Below are positions 1 to 6,999 of a stretch of DNA of 64,000 nt, in pieces; position 1 is the first letter of the stretch; the number at the start of each line of letters is the position of its first letter. The DNA lies in NCBI RefSeq assembly GCF_021165955.1, contig NZ_CP088952.1, positions 4,650,001-4,714,000 on the forward strand. The letters are read 5' to 3'. This DNA is from Massilia endophytica. GTDB taxonomy: Bacteria; Pseudomonadota; Gammaproteobacteria; Burkholderiales; Burkholderiaceae_D. Position numbers and translations under genes: made by a program. Under the pieces are notes generated by a model. The model was not told the DNA's origin. It did not search any database and saw only the letters and a program-made list of their open reading frames with translations.

Positions 1-1
1 G

Positions 2-253
2 GAAACGGCCTGTGTGCGCCTCTCCATGTACCGGCCGGAGGCGCTGGTCGTGGCGCTGGGCGCCAATACCTTCGCGGGCGAGCCGCACAAGGGCTTCGGC
101 CTGCAGGCGGCTGACTATCTGCGCATCGGCGAACGGCTCTCCTATCTCGGTCTGCCCACCTGCTTCGTCTTCGAAGGCGGGAGCGCGCTGCGCGAGCTGG
201 GAACCAACACGGTCAACGTGCTGGAAGGCTTCGAGACGGGCGACCTGGCCTGA
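2..253 (+). CDS. Histone deacetylase-like (acetylpolyamine amidohydrolase family) protein, C-terminal part
   Basis: The reading frame is open from the left edge of the window, so only about 83 C-terminal residues are visible and the true start lies outside. The fragment contains the end of the deacetylase fold: a strand LVVALGANTF, then a Glu-Gly-Gly turn (FVFEGGSALRELG) and TVNVLEGFE, which match the last part of class II histone deacetylase/acetylpolyamine amidohydrolase proteins, where this glycine-rich loop lies near the active site. The catalytic histidines and zinc ligands would be upstream and cannot be checked. Bacterial members remove acetyl groups from polyamines or other small amides. 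The gene is convergent with the proline-dehydrogenase-like gene, whose stop lies 5 bases beyond. Confidence 0.75.
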   Translation, partial: ETACVRLSMYRPEALVVALGANTFAGEPHKGFGLQAADYLRIGERLSYLGLPTCFVFEGGSALRELGTNTVNVLEGFETGDLA

Positions 254-258
254 GCGGC

Positions 259-1209
259 TCAGGGCCGCAGCAGGTCGATCAGCGCCTGATAGACCCGTAC
301 CGGTTCTTCCGATATCCGGTTCAGCACATACAGGAAGTGCTCCGTTCCGAACACCGCGTATTCGCGCGTGGGGAAGCCCTGCGCGCGCAGTCCGTCGATC
401 TGCTCCGTACCCAGGCCGTCCAGGGATTCGAACTCATAGCGTGCCGGGTCCAGGCCTTCGTTTCGGATCATCTCTGCCAGCTCGCCCTGGATCGCGCGAT
501 CATGCGTAGCAATCGAACACAGGTGGCCGGAACGCAGCAGCGTTTGCGCGTGGCGGCGGTAGGCGGCTGCCAGCTCGGGGCTGTTGCGTGGATGCGAAAC
601 CTCGGGGCCTTCATGGAAGGCGCCTTTTACGAGGCGGATGCGGCCCGGAAGCTTCATCATCGCAGGCAGGTCCTGCTCGCTGCGGTGGCGGCGTGCGGGA
701 ACGGTAATGCCTACATGGTGCATGCCCGCCTCTTCGTGCAAACGGCGGTAGATGTCGTAGATCAGGTCCGCCCGTTCGTGGTTCTCCATGGAGACCATCA
801 CCTCCCGACCCTCAGCTGCGCGCGCAATGCGCAGCGCATTGCGGTAGCCCAGCTCCGGATCGACGGCCGCTCCCACGTGGGAAAGGTCGAAGGAAATGGA
901 GCAGTCTGCGCCCTGCCGTGCCAGCGCGCCGGCAAGCTGCAGAAAGACTTCGGTCTCCGAGTTGGCAAAGCCTTCGTCATGGACGCTTTCGCCCATGTAC
1001 TCGGCGGAAGCCCTGTGCCCGCGCGCGGCCATCTCCGCGACGCGGCGAAGAACGTCGTCCACTGTACTCCCGGCGACATAGCGCTGCGCCACCCGCTGCA
1101 TGAAAGGCTGCAGCAAGGGATCGGTGCAGAAGCGCTCCTTGGCTTCCTCGTTCAGGGCGAAGGCGCGCAGGGCTTCCGCCGCCTGTTCGATCAGATTCTG
1201 GTTCTGCAT
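259..1209 (-). CDS. Proline dehydrogenase-like FAD enzyme (PRODH family)
   Basis: This 316-residue protein matches the monofunctional PRODH barrel, which oxidises proline to pyrroline-5-carboxylate with FAD. Family landmarks are visible: FDLSHVG, the KGA motif as VKGAFHEG, ATHD in CSIATHDRA, and FESLDGLG, equivalent to YEFExLxG. The last motif, normally a paired Arg-Arg that holds the proline carboxylate, reads LNRISE here, so one arginine is replaced by asparagine. Substrate may therefore differ from free proline. The start is supported by an AGGAG about six bases upstream. It diverges from an AraC regulator at 1294, which is a natural candidate to control it. No pyrroline-5-carboxylate dehydrogenase gene is adjacent. 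Confidence 0.8.
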   Translation of the reverse strand: MQNQNLIEQAAEALRAFALNEEAKERFCTDPLLQPFMQRVAQRYVAGSTVDDVLRRVAEMAARGHRASAEYMGESVHDEGFANSETEVFLQLAGALARQGADCSISFDLSHVGAAVDPELGYRNALRIARAAEGREVMVSMENHERADLIYDIYRRLHEEAGMHHVGITVPARRHRSEQDLPAMMKLPGRIRLVKGAFHEGPEVSHPRNSPELAAAYRRHAQTLLRSGHLCSIATHDRAIQGELAEMIRNEGLDPARYEFESLDGLGTEQIDGLRAQGFPTREYAVFGTEHFLYVLNRISEEPVRVYQALIDLLRP

Positions 1210-1293
1210 GAAGGCTCCTTGTGGTCGATACCGGAATCATGCCAGCGCTGGCGGCCGCGCGCTTGCCAAAAATTGCTGTGTTAGAGTCAATGC

Positions 1294-2181
1294 ATGAAGC
1301 GCGACGACACTTCCATGCTGGCCCGCCCGCAATCGGTCTTCGGCGGCCTGGCTGCCACCGGCCTGGCTCCGCTGCGCCATATGCAGCTGGGGGACGGCAT
1401 GGCGCTCACGCTATGGGAGCGCGATACGGAGGGGCTGGAGATCGCCTATTCCCAGCCCGGCCACCACACACTCGCCTACTACCTGAAATCCGGCCGCGGC
1501 ACGCGCCGCCTGGATGGGGCATCGGCCTTGCAGGACGAGGAAATATGCAGCCTGCCGTACGACCACGCGTCGCGCTGGCTGGTGCGGGGCCGGTTGCGCT
1601 TTCTCCATCTCTATTTCAAGCCCGAGCTGCTGGAGCGCCGCGCCACACTGGAGCTGGACCGCGACGCACGGCTCGTGCGGCTGGACGACCGGAGCCATGC
1701 TCCCGGCGGAGAGCTCCAGCGCCTATGCGGCAGGCTGGCAGTATTGCCGTGGCAAGGTGCGGACGCCCCGATGCAGGCGAATGAGCTCGCGCACGAAACC
1801 CTGAGCTGCCTGCTGCGCGCACAGGGCGAAGCGGCGGACGTGCGACTGCGCGGCGGGCTGCAGCCTGCGGTGCGGCGCCGCGTGCGCGATTACATCGAGG
1901 CCCATCTGCACGGCGCCCTCACGCTGGGCATGCTGGCGGATGTGGCCTGCATGTCGGAATACCATTTCCTTCGCATGTTCCGCGCATCCTTCGGCTTGCC
2001 GCCGCACGCGTGGATCGCCGCACGGCGAATCGACCGCGCGCGGCAGCTGTTGCGCAGTACCGACCTGCCGCTTCAGCGCATCGCGGACGACTGCGGCTAC
2101 GCGACCTTGAGCCACTTCAGCCACAGTTTCCGCTCTGCGCTGGGTTGCGCGCCCAGCCGGTTCCGGGCTCAGCTCCCTTGA
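1294..2181 (+). CDS. AraC family transcriptional regulator
   Basis: A 295-residue soluble regulator. The N-terminal 170 residues look like a cupin-type sensing region (beta-rich, with HASRWLVRGRLRFLHLYF), and the last 100 residues are the double helix-turn-helix DNA-binding domain: LTLGMLADVACMSEYHFLRMF is followed by LPLQRIADDCGYATLSHFSHSF and a C-terminal SRFR. It diverges from the PRODH-like gene with 84 bases between start codons, so control of that gene and of itself is a reasonable inference. Its 3' end overlaps the histidine kinase gene by 13 bases on the opposite strand, so there is no room for a separate terminator. Confidence 0.85.
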   Translation: MKRDDTSMLARPQSVFGGLAATGLAPLRHMQLGDGMALTLWERDTEGLEIAYSQPGHHTLAYYLKSGRGTRRLDGASALQDEEICSLPYDHASRWLVRGRLRFLHLYFKPELLERRATLELDRDARLVRLDDRSHAPGGELQRLCGRLAVLPWQGADAPMQANELAHETLSCLLRAQGEAADVRLRGGLQPAVRRRVRDYIEAHLHGALTLGMLADVACMSEYHFLRMFRASFGLPPHAWIAARRIDRARQLLRSTDLPLQRIADDCGYATLSHFSHSFRSALGCAPSRFRAQLP

Positions 2182-3485
2182 AGCCTGAGCTGAAGCCGCG
2201 CAATGAGACCACCGCCCTCCCGGGGATGCAAAGTCAGCTTCGCGTCCATTGCCTGCGCGAGCTGGCGTGCAATGGCGAGGCCAAGCCCGGTGCCGCCTGT
2301 CTGCCTGTTGCGTGACGACTCCAGGCGGCGGAAAGGTTCGAACACGGCTTCCAGCATGTCGTCGGGAATGCCCGGGCCCCGGTCCAGAACCTGCAAAGTG
2401 ATTACGCCGTCGCGGGGAGGACCAGCCTCGACTTCTGCGGAACCCGCGTACTTCAGGGCGTTGTCCACCAGATTGCCGACGATGCGGCGCAAGGCCTGCG
2501 GGCGGCTTGTGAGGGTCTGCCCCACCCTGCCACGCAAGCTCACGTTTTCGCCCGCGTCCTGATAGTCCAGAACCAGGCTCTCCAGCAGCGAATCGGGATC
2601 GATCGCGCACGGTTCCTCGCTGGCCGCGTGCAGCGTGCGCGCATAGGCCACGCCCTCTTTCACCAGGCCTTCCATCTCCTGCAGGTCCTGCTGGAGCTTT
2701 GCCTGCTGCGGTTCCTCGTCCATCATGTCCACACGCAGGCGCATGCGGGTGATCGGCGTTTGCAGGTCATGCGATACCGCCGCGAGAATCTGTACGCGCT
2801 CCGCCATGTAGCTGGCGATGCGCTCCTGCATGGCGTTGAAGGCGCGGGCGGCGCGCGCCACCTCGCTGGGGCCATCCTCCGGCATGCGTACAGGTTTCAG
2901 GTCCGGCCCCAGCGCGTCGGCCGCATCCGCCAGCTGATGCAAAGGACGCGTTGCCAGGCGAACGGCGATATAGAAGCAGCCCGCCAGCACCAGCAGCTGT
3001 GCCGCCAGCACATAAGGCAGCCAGCCCGAGAGAGGCAGGCTGGGCATGGGCCGGATGTCGATGGTCAGCGGCGAGTCGTCGCTGAGCTGAAGGTGGACCT
3101 GCAGCCGCTCCTTCTCGCCGGGCACCATATTGGCCGTGAGCGGGTAGCGCGTGCCGATGCCTTCGGCGATCTGCTGCGCAATCTCGGCGGACAGTTTTGC
3201 ATCCGGCGCCTGACCCGGGATTCCCGGACCGAGGATGAAGCTGTAGCTGCGGCGCGCAAGCCGTGGCAGCCAGGCCTCGCGCTCGGCGGGCGGCAGATGG
3301 TCAAGCAGCGCCACCGAGGCCACCACCTCGCGCTCGATATAGCCCACCATCACCTGCGTCATGGACTGGTCGCGCTCCATGCGGGTCAGCCAGAAGGCCA
3401 GCCCCTGCGCCACAAGCAGGCCCGCGACAAGGATCAGCGCCAGCCGCGCGGCCATGCTATGAGGCCAATGCCGCAAGCCGCTCAT
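2169..3485 (-). CDS. Sensor histidine kinase, EnvZ/QseC-like
   Basis: A 438-residue membrane kinase, partner of the response regulator encoded just before it. A first membrane segment lies at about residues 13-34, a periplasmic sensor region at about 35-150, and a second membrane segment at about 154-175, followed by a HAMP region. The phosphorylated histidine is H239 in AAVSHDLQTPITRMR, the N box is NLVDNALKYA (about 338-347), the G1 box is DRGPGIPD (about 368-375) and G2 is GGTGLGLAIA. All catalytic landmarks are present. The start codon overlaps the regulator's stop by four bases, so the two are translationally coupled. The sensor domain does not tell me the signal; the neighbouring DsbD/thioredoxin genes hint at redox or envelope stress. 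Confidence 0.92.
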   Translation of the reverse strand: MSGLRHWPHSMAARLALILVAGLLVAQGLAFWLTRMERDQSMTQVMVGYIEREVVASVALLDHLPPAEREAWLPRLARRSYSFILGPGIPGQAPDAKLSAEIAQQIAEGIGTRYPLTANMVPGEKERLQVHLQLSDDSPLTIDIRPMPSLPLSGWLPYVLAAQLLVLAGCFYIAVRLATRPLHQLADAADALGPDLKPVRMPEDGPSEVARAARAFNAMQERIASYMAERVQILAAVSHDLQTPITRMRLRVDMMDEEPQQAKLQQDLQEMEGLVKEGVAYARTLHAASEEPCAIDPDSLLESLVLDYQDAGENVSLRGRVGQTLTSRPQALRRIVGNLVDNALKYAGSAEVEAGPPRDGVITLQVLDRGPGIPDDMLEAVFEPFRRLESSRNRQTGGTGLGLAIARQLAQAMDAKLTLHPREGGGLIARLQLRLQGS

Positions 3486-4222
3486 GCTTCACCGCCGGAC
3501 AGCGTCACCGAGGACGAGAACACATAGCCCTCGCTGCGCAGCGTCTTGATATAGCGCGGCTCGCGCGCCTCGTCGCGCAGGCGCTGGCGCAGGCGGCTCA
3601 CCAGCAGGTCGATGGAGCGGTCGAACTGGTCGGCCTGCCTCCCCTGGGTCAAGTTCAGCAGCTGGTCGCGCGTGAGCACGCGCTGCGGATGGTCGAGGAA
3701 GACCCGCAGCAGGCGATATTCCGCGCCGCTCAGGGCGACCATCACGCCATCTGCGTCGAGCAGGTGGCGCGCCGTGGTGTCGAGACGCCAGTCACCGAAG
3801 CGGATGATCTCCGCCGCCTCGGCCAGCTGCATGTTCGGGGGCAGCATGCGCGCACGCCGCAGCACGGCCTTGATGCGGGCCAGCAGCTCTCGCACGGCAA
3901 AGGGCTTGGCGAGATAGTCGTCGGCGCCCATTTCGAGGCCGATGATGCGGTCCGTTTCCTCTCCGCGCGCCGTCAGCATCAGCACAGGCACCGTGCGGAA
4001 CTTGCCCGCGCGGAGTTCACGGCAGAGGGTCAGGCCGTCTTCTCCAGGCAGCATCAGGTCCAGGACGATGAGGTCGGGGACGCCCTGTTCCAGCTCGGCG
4101 CGCATCTGGCGGCCATTGGCCGCGACGGCGGTGCGCATGCCGTTCTTCTCGAGATAGGTGGCGATCAGTTCGCGGATGCCGCGGTCGTCGTCGACGATCA
4201 ATACGTAGTCGGAAGTATCCAT
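3482..4222 (-). CDS. OmpR-family response regulator
   Basis: A 246-residue two-domain regulator. The receiver domain has the acidic pocket (VDDD at about 10-13), phosphoacceptor D55 in LIVLDLMLPG and K107 in YLAKPF. The C-terminal winged helix (about 140-235) includes LSGAEYRLLRVFLDHPQRVLTR and the wing GYVF. The gene lies 7 bases downstream of a short exported-peptide reading frame and overlaps the kinase gene by four bases, so the three look like one transcription unit. An AGGAG ribosome site for this gene lies inside the end of the upstream short frame. Tandem TGTATC repeats with a ten-base period upstream of the operon are a plausible binding site for this regulator. Confidence 0.93.
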   Translation of the reverse strand: MDTSDYVLIVDDDRGIRELIATYLEKNGMRTAVAANGRQMRAELEQGVPDLIVLDLMLPGEDGLTLCRELRAGKFRTVPVLMLTARGEETDRIIGLEMGADDYLAKPFAVRELLARIKAVLRRARMLPPNMQLAEAAEIIRFGDWRLDTTARHLLDADGVMVALSGAEYRLLRVFLDHPQRVLTRDQLLNLTQGRQADQFDRSIDLLVSRLRQRLRDEAREPRYIKTLRSEGYVFSSSVTLSGGEA

Positions 4223-4229
4223 GCGGCGA

Positions 4230-4358
4230 TCATACTCCTCGCCGTTTTATCCGTCCGGCGCTGGCCGGAAGCTGGTCGCAGTGCAGCGGCTGGCGCACTT
4301 CCGCGGCCACCGCGCCGGCCAGAAAGGCCAGCATGGCAAACAGGCGCTTCATGGTCAT
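4230..4358 (-). CDS. Small exported peptide heading the two-component operon (putative)
   Basis: A 42-residue reading frame starting MTMKRLFAMLAFLAGAV, with a clear secretion signal (Lys-Arg, then a hydrophobic stretch, then an AVA-AE type cleavage point). The mature part would be about 23 residues, hydrophilic, with one cysteine (EVRQPLHCDQLPASAG...). A good GGAG ribosome site sits six bases before the start, and a TATAAA box lies 27 bases upstream. Its stop codon is 7 bases from the response regulator start and overlaps that gene's ribosome site, so translation is probably coupled. I do not recognise the family. It could be a periplasmic signal or ligand for the kinase, or only a leader that sets translation of the regulator. 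A longer in-frame version begins at 4457 but lacks a ribosome site. Confidence 0.5.
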   Translation of the reverse strand: MTMKRLFAMLAFLAGAVAAEVRQPLHCDQLPASAGRIKRRGV

Positions 4359-4385
4359 GGTGTTCTCCGAATTGGACATGACTGC

Positions 4386-4391
4386 TTTATA
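4386..4391 (-). promoter_or_regulatory. -10 element of the two-component operon
   Basis: TATAAA on the minus strand, 27 bases before the exported-peptide start. No good -35 hexamer is present at 17-18 bases; instead the expected -35 position abuts the tandem TGTATC repeats, which is what an activator-dependent promoter looks like. This is a reading of sequence only. Confidence 0.45.
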
Positions 4392-4411
4392 GCGGAAGCC
4401 GGTGGGAGTTT

Positions 4412-4427
4412 TGTATCCCAGTGTATC
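4412..4427. promoter_or_regulatory. Tandem TGTATC direct repeats, candidate response-regulator box
   Basis: Two exact TGTATC hexamers start at 4412 and 4422, a ten-base period on one face of the helix, which is the usual geometry for OmpR-family dimers. They lie just upstream of the -35 position for the peptide/regulator/kinase operon and about 105 bases before the divergent CcdA-like gene. A further inverted pair, GTGTAT at 4421 and ATACAC at 4440, overlaps. Both directions could be controlled from here. Confidence 0.5.
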
Positions 4428-4532
4428 TGGCCCGTACACATACACAAAACATTGCAAAAACGGGGGATGGACGACACAAGCGGGATACGTGGCGGGGGTC
4501 TAATGGCTTCACACCAAACGACGGAGTCCACC

Positions 4533-5234
4533 ATGCACAACCCGCTCGAAATACCGCTCTCCTTCCTCGCTGGACTGTTTACGATCGCGTCGCCCTGCGT
4601 GCTCCCGGTGCTGCCCATCCTGCTCGGGAATGCCGTAACGAAGCAGTCGCGCAGCCGGCCCCTGTATATCGTGGCGGGCTTCATCCTCGCCTTCGCCTCC
4701 TTCGCCATGCTGCTGGGCGCCGTATCGGCCAGCATCCACATTGCCCAGGAAGCGCTGCGCAACGCCGCCATCGCCCTGCTGGCCATCTCCGGCCTGCTGC
4801 GCATCTGGCCCCAGCCCTACGACTGGCTGGCGCAGCACCTGCAGGGATTCGGTTTCGGCGTGCCGCAGGCGGCCAGCAGCGACAGCAACGCGGGCGGCTT
4901 CGTGCTGGGCATGTCGCTGGGCGCCGTGTGGACGCCATGCGCGGGCCCCGTTCTTGCCTCCATCCTTGCGCTGGTGGTGAAGGCGCACGACCCCGCGTGG
5001 TCCGCATCTTTGGTCACGCTGTACGCCCTGGGCGCGGGCATTCCCATGCTGGCCATTGTGTATGGCGGGCAGCTCGCCACCCAGCGTGTACGCCTGCTGG
5101 CGCGCCACGCATTCAGCCTGCAGAAAGTGTTCGGCGCGCTGGTGCTGGCGACGGCACTGGCCATCTATCTGCAGTACGACATCCTGGCCTATGCCTGGGC
5201 CTCCAATCTCTTCCCCAACCTGAAAGGACTCTGA
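4533..5234 (+). CDS. CcdA/DsbD-type membrane thiol electron transporter
   Basis: A 233-residue inner-membrane protein with about six hydrophobic segments. It carries the two membrane cysteines of the family: C22 in ASPCVLPVLP and C136 in WTPCAGPVL. Such proteins accept electrons from cytoplasmic thioredoxin and pass them to a periplasmic thioredoxin-like partner. The start is set by a GGAG six bases upstream of 4533; an in-frame ATG at 4503 has no ribosome site. The next gene, two bases downstream, encodes an exported thioredoxin whose sequence resembles the C-terminal part of mycobacterial-type DipZ, so this pair is a split version of that two-domain protein. Confidence 0.9.
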   Translation: MHNPLEIPLSFLAGLFTIASPCVLPVLPILLGNAVTKQSRSRPLYIVAGFILAFASFAMLLGAVSASIHIAQEALRNAAIALLAISGLLRIWPQPYDWLAQHLQGFGFGVPQAASSDSNAGGFVLGMSLGAVWTPCAGPVLASILALVVKAHDPAWSASLVTLYALGAGIPMLAIVYGGQLATQRVRLLARHAFSLQKVFGALVLATALAIYLQYDILAYAWASNLFPNLKGL

Positions 5235-5236
5235 CC

Positions 5237-5758
5237 ATGCATGCACTTCTCAAAACCCTGGCCGCAGCCGCCGCGCTGGCCACCGCTGCCGCTTCCGTCA
5301 CCGCCGCGCCGCTGAAAACCAGCGTAAAGGCGCCCGAGTTCGCGGGCATCGAGCAATGGCTGAACAGCGCTCCGCTCACCATGAGCCAGCTGCGCGGCAA
5401 GGTCGTACTGGTCGATTTCTGGACCTATTCCTGCATCAACTGCGTGAACACGCTCTCGCATGTCACGAGCTGGCACAGGAAGTACAAGGACCAGGGCCTG
5501 GTAATCGTGGGCGTGCACACGCCGGAATACGCCTTCGAGCGCAGCACCGACAATGTGAAGACGGCCATTAAGCGCTTCGGCATCGAATATCCGGTCGCGC
5601 AGGACAACCGCTACGCGACCTGGAACGCCTATGACAACCGCTACTGGCCGGCCTTCTACCTGATCGACAAGAGCGGACAGGTCGTCTACACCCACTTCGG
5701 CGAAGGCCAGTACGCGGAAACCGAAGCTCTGATCAAGAACCTGCTGGCCCAGAAATAG
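5237..5758 (+). CDS. Exported thioredoxin-like protein (DipZ C-terminal type)
   Basis: A 173-residue protein with a signal peptide of about 24 residues ending in TAA, then an AhpC/TlpA-type thioredoxin domain. The redox pair is C66-I-N-C69 in FWTYSCINCVNT. The downstream signature VGVHTPEYAFE, YPVAQDNRYATWNAY and YWPAFYLIDKSG is the one found in the C-terminal domain of DipZ. It most likely receives electrons from the preceding CcdA-like protein and reduces a periplasmic target that the sequence does not identify; methionine sulfoxide or peroxide reduction is common for this type. An AGGACT ribosome site and two-base spacing show cotranscription with the membrane partner. Confidence 0.9.
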   Translation: MHALLKTLAAAAALATAAASVTAAPLKTSVKAPEFAGIEQWLNSAPLTMSQLRGKVVLVDFWTYSCINCVNTLSHVTSWHRKYKDQGLVIVGVHTPEYAFERSTDNVKTAIKRFGIEYPVAQDNRYATWNAYDNRYWPAFYLIDKSGQVVYTHFGEGQYAETEALIKNLLAQK

Positions 5759-5761
5759 GCA

Positions 5762-6889
5762 TCAATCCTTCTGCGCCAGCAGGCGGATCATCGCCTCCGC
5801 CACGCCGACGGACGACTCCCAGTTCATGCCGGTCACCAGCCGGCCGTCGACCTCGACGTGGCCTTTTCCGTTCTCGCCGTGCGTGAACTTCCCGCCGCGG
5901 CGCTTGATGCTGCCCTCCACGGAGAAGGGATAGGCCTTGAATATCGGCGATTCCCTGTTGAGGAAGGCGTCCGGGAAGGAGGTGAGCACCTTGTTCTGGA
6001 CAAGATAGCTGCCGTCCCTGAGCTTCAGGTTCGTGATGCCTTCCGTGCCCTGGCAGATGGCTGCGAGCACGCCGCCCGGCTGTTCGTAGATATGCATGGC
6101 GAACTCCTGCACCGCCCGGTTCTCCGGCACGCCGACGATGGCAGCGCCGCCCCCGATGAAGGCGACGCCCGCATACTCCTCCGGCTTCGCCTCGGCCACG
6201 GGCCGGGTGTGCGCGAGCGCCCACATGAAATCGCTGTCGTACAGGTGGCGCTTGATCGTTTCGTCCGAGGTATTGATCATCTCCAGCGGCACGGCGCCGC
6301 CATCCGGGCTGACGAAGTCCACGATATAGCCCGCCTTGCGGAACACGTCGTAGGTATAGGCCAGTTCCGGGAAGTTGTTGCCCGTGTTGACCTTGGTGCC
6401 GGGGTACTGGTGGGCGTTCGACACCACCAGCGCGATCTTGCGCGCCTGGCTGATGCCTTTTTCGCTGTAGGCGGACTTGCTGACCACCTTCCACGCTCCG
6501 CCAATCTTTTTCAGGACGAACACGTCGACGTAGCGGATGCCTTGTCGCGGAACGAGGATCTCCGCCTTGGCTGTAGCCACACTCCCGCCGACGTTCACAT
6601 GGGCCACGCGGCCCAGGCGGCCGTTGAACTGCCCCTTCCTCTCGTCGGGAAACAGTTTTGCGTATTCCGGGCCGCTCAGCTCCCACACCTGTCCATCCTT
6701 GCCGTCCAGGTAAAGGCGGGAGTTCGGATAGAAAGCCTGGTTGATATCGCTCTGCACGTTCAGGCTCGTTCCGCGCAGATAGAGACCGATGGCCTCGCGG
6801 ACTTCATCTTCGTCGGAAGCGGCGTTCCCGGCGCCCGCAACAGTCAGCAACAGGCAAGCCAGCGCCAGCCGCCGCAAAAATCGATTCAT
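5762..6889 (-). CDS. Exported NTF2-like/DJ-1-PfpI fusion protein
   Basis: A 375-residue protein in three parts. Residues 1-23 are a signal peptide (MNRFLRRLALACLLLTVAG). Residues 25-145 match the SnoaL/NTF2-like putative lumazine-binding fold (YLRGTSLNVQSDINQAFYP, VDVFVLKKIGGAWKVVSK). Residues 150-375 are a DJ-1/PfpI class I amidotransferase-like domain with the nucleophile elbow at C279 (AAICQGTEG) and a conserved glutamate at about 175. The DJ-1 family includes chaperones, glyoxalases and proteases, so the reaction is open. Export plus an added NTF2 domain is an uncommon arrangement. A CGATTCCG-based palindrome lies upstream, and the membrane AraC gene precedes it on the same strand. Confidence 0.8.
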   Translation of the reverse strand: MNRFLRRLALACLLLTVAGAGNAASDEDEVREAIGLYLRGTSLNVQSDINQAFYPNSRLYLDGKDGQVWELSGPEYAKLFPDERKGQFNGRLGRVAHVNVGGSVATAKAEILVPRQGIRYVDVFVLKKIGGAWKVVSKSAYSEKGISQARKIALVVSNAHQYPGTKVNTGNNFPELAYTYDVFRKAGYIVDFVSPDGGAVPLEMINTSDETIKRHLYDSDFMWALAHTRPVAEAKPEEYAGVAFIGGGAAIVGVPENRAVQEFAMHIYEQPGGVLAAICQGTEGITNLKLRDGSYLVQNKVLTSFPDAFLNRESPIFKAYPFSVEGSIKRRGGKFTHGENGKGHVEVDGRLVTGMNWESSVGVAEAMIRLLAQKD

Positions 6890-6963
6890 GACCTCACCTC
6901 AATAAATACGTTTATCGGAGCAACGAATCTATCGAAGTGACGCGGGCTTGACTCGCAAAACCA

Positions 6964-6995
6964 CGATTCCGCACTCCGGAATCGCGATTCCGGAG
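6964..6995. promoter_or_regulatory. Triple CGATTCCG array with perfect 22-base palindrome
   Basis: The octamer CGATTCCG occurs at 6964 (forward), 6977 (reverse complement) and 6985 (forward). The last two abut, giving an uninterrupted palindrome from 6974 to 6995 whose half is CTCCGGAATCG. It starts five bases past the end of the AraC-type regulator gene and lies 75-110 bases before the DJ-1 fusion gene on the same strand. It is most simply read as an operator for that adjacent regulator; a protein-free cruciform is also possible. Confidence 0.55.
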
Positions 6996-6999
6996 GGTT

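Noticed and set aside
4230..4457. Longer 75-residue version of the exported peptide
   Set aside because: The earlier start has no ribosome site, lies upstream of the likely -10 box and would bury the signal peptide.
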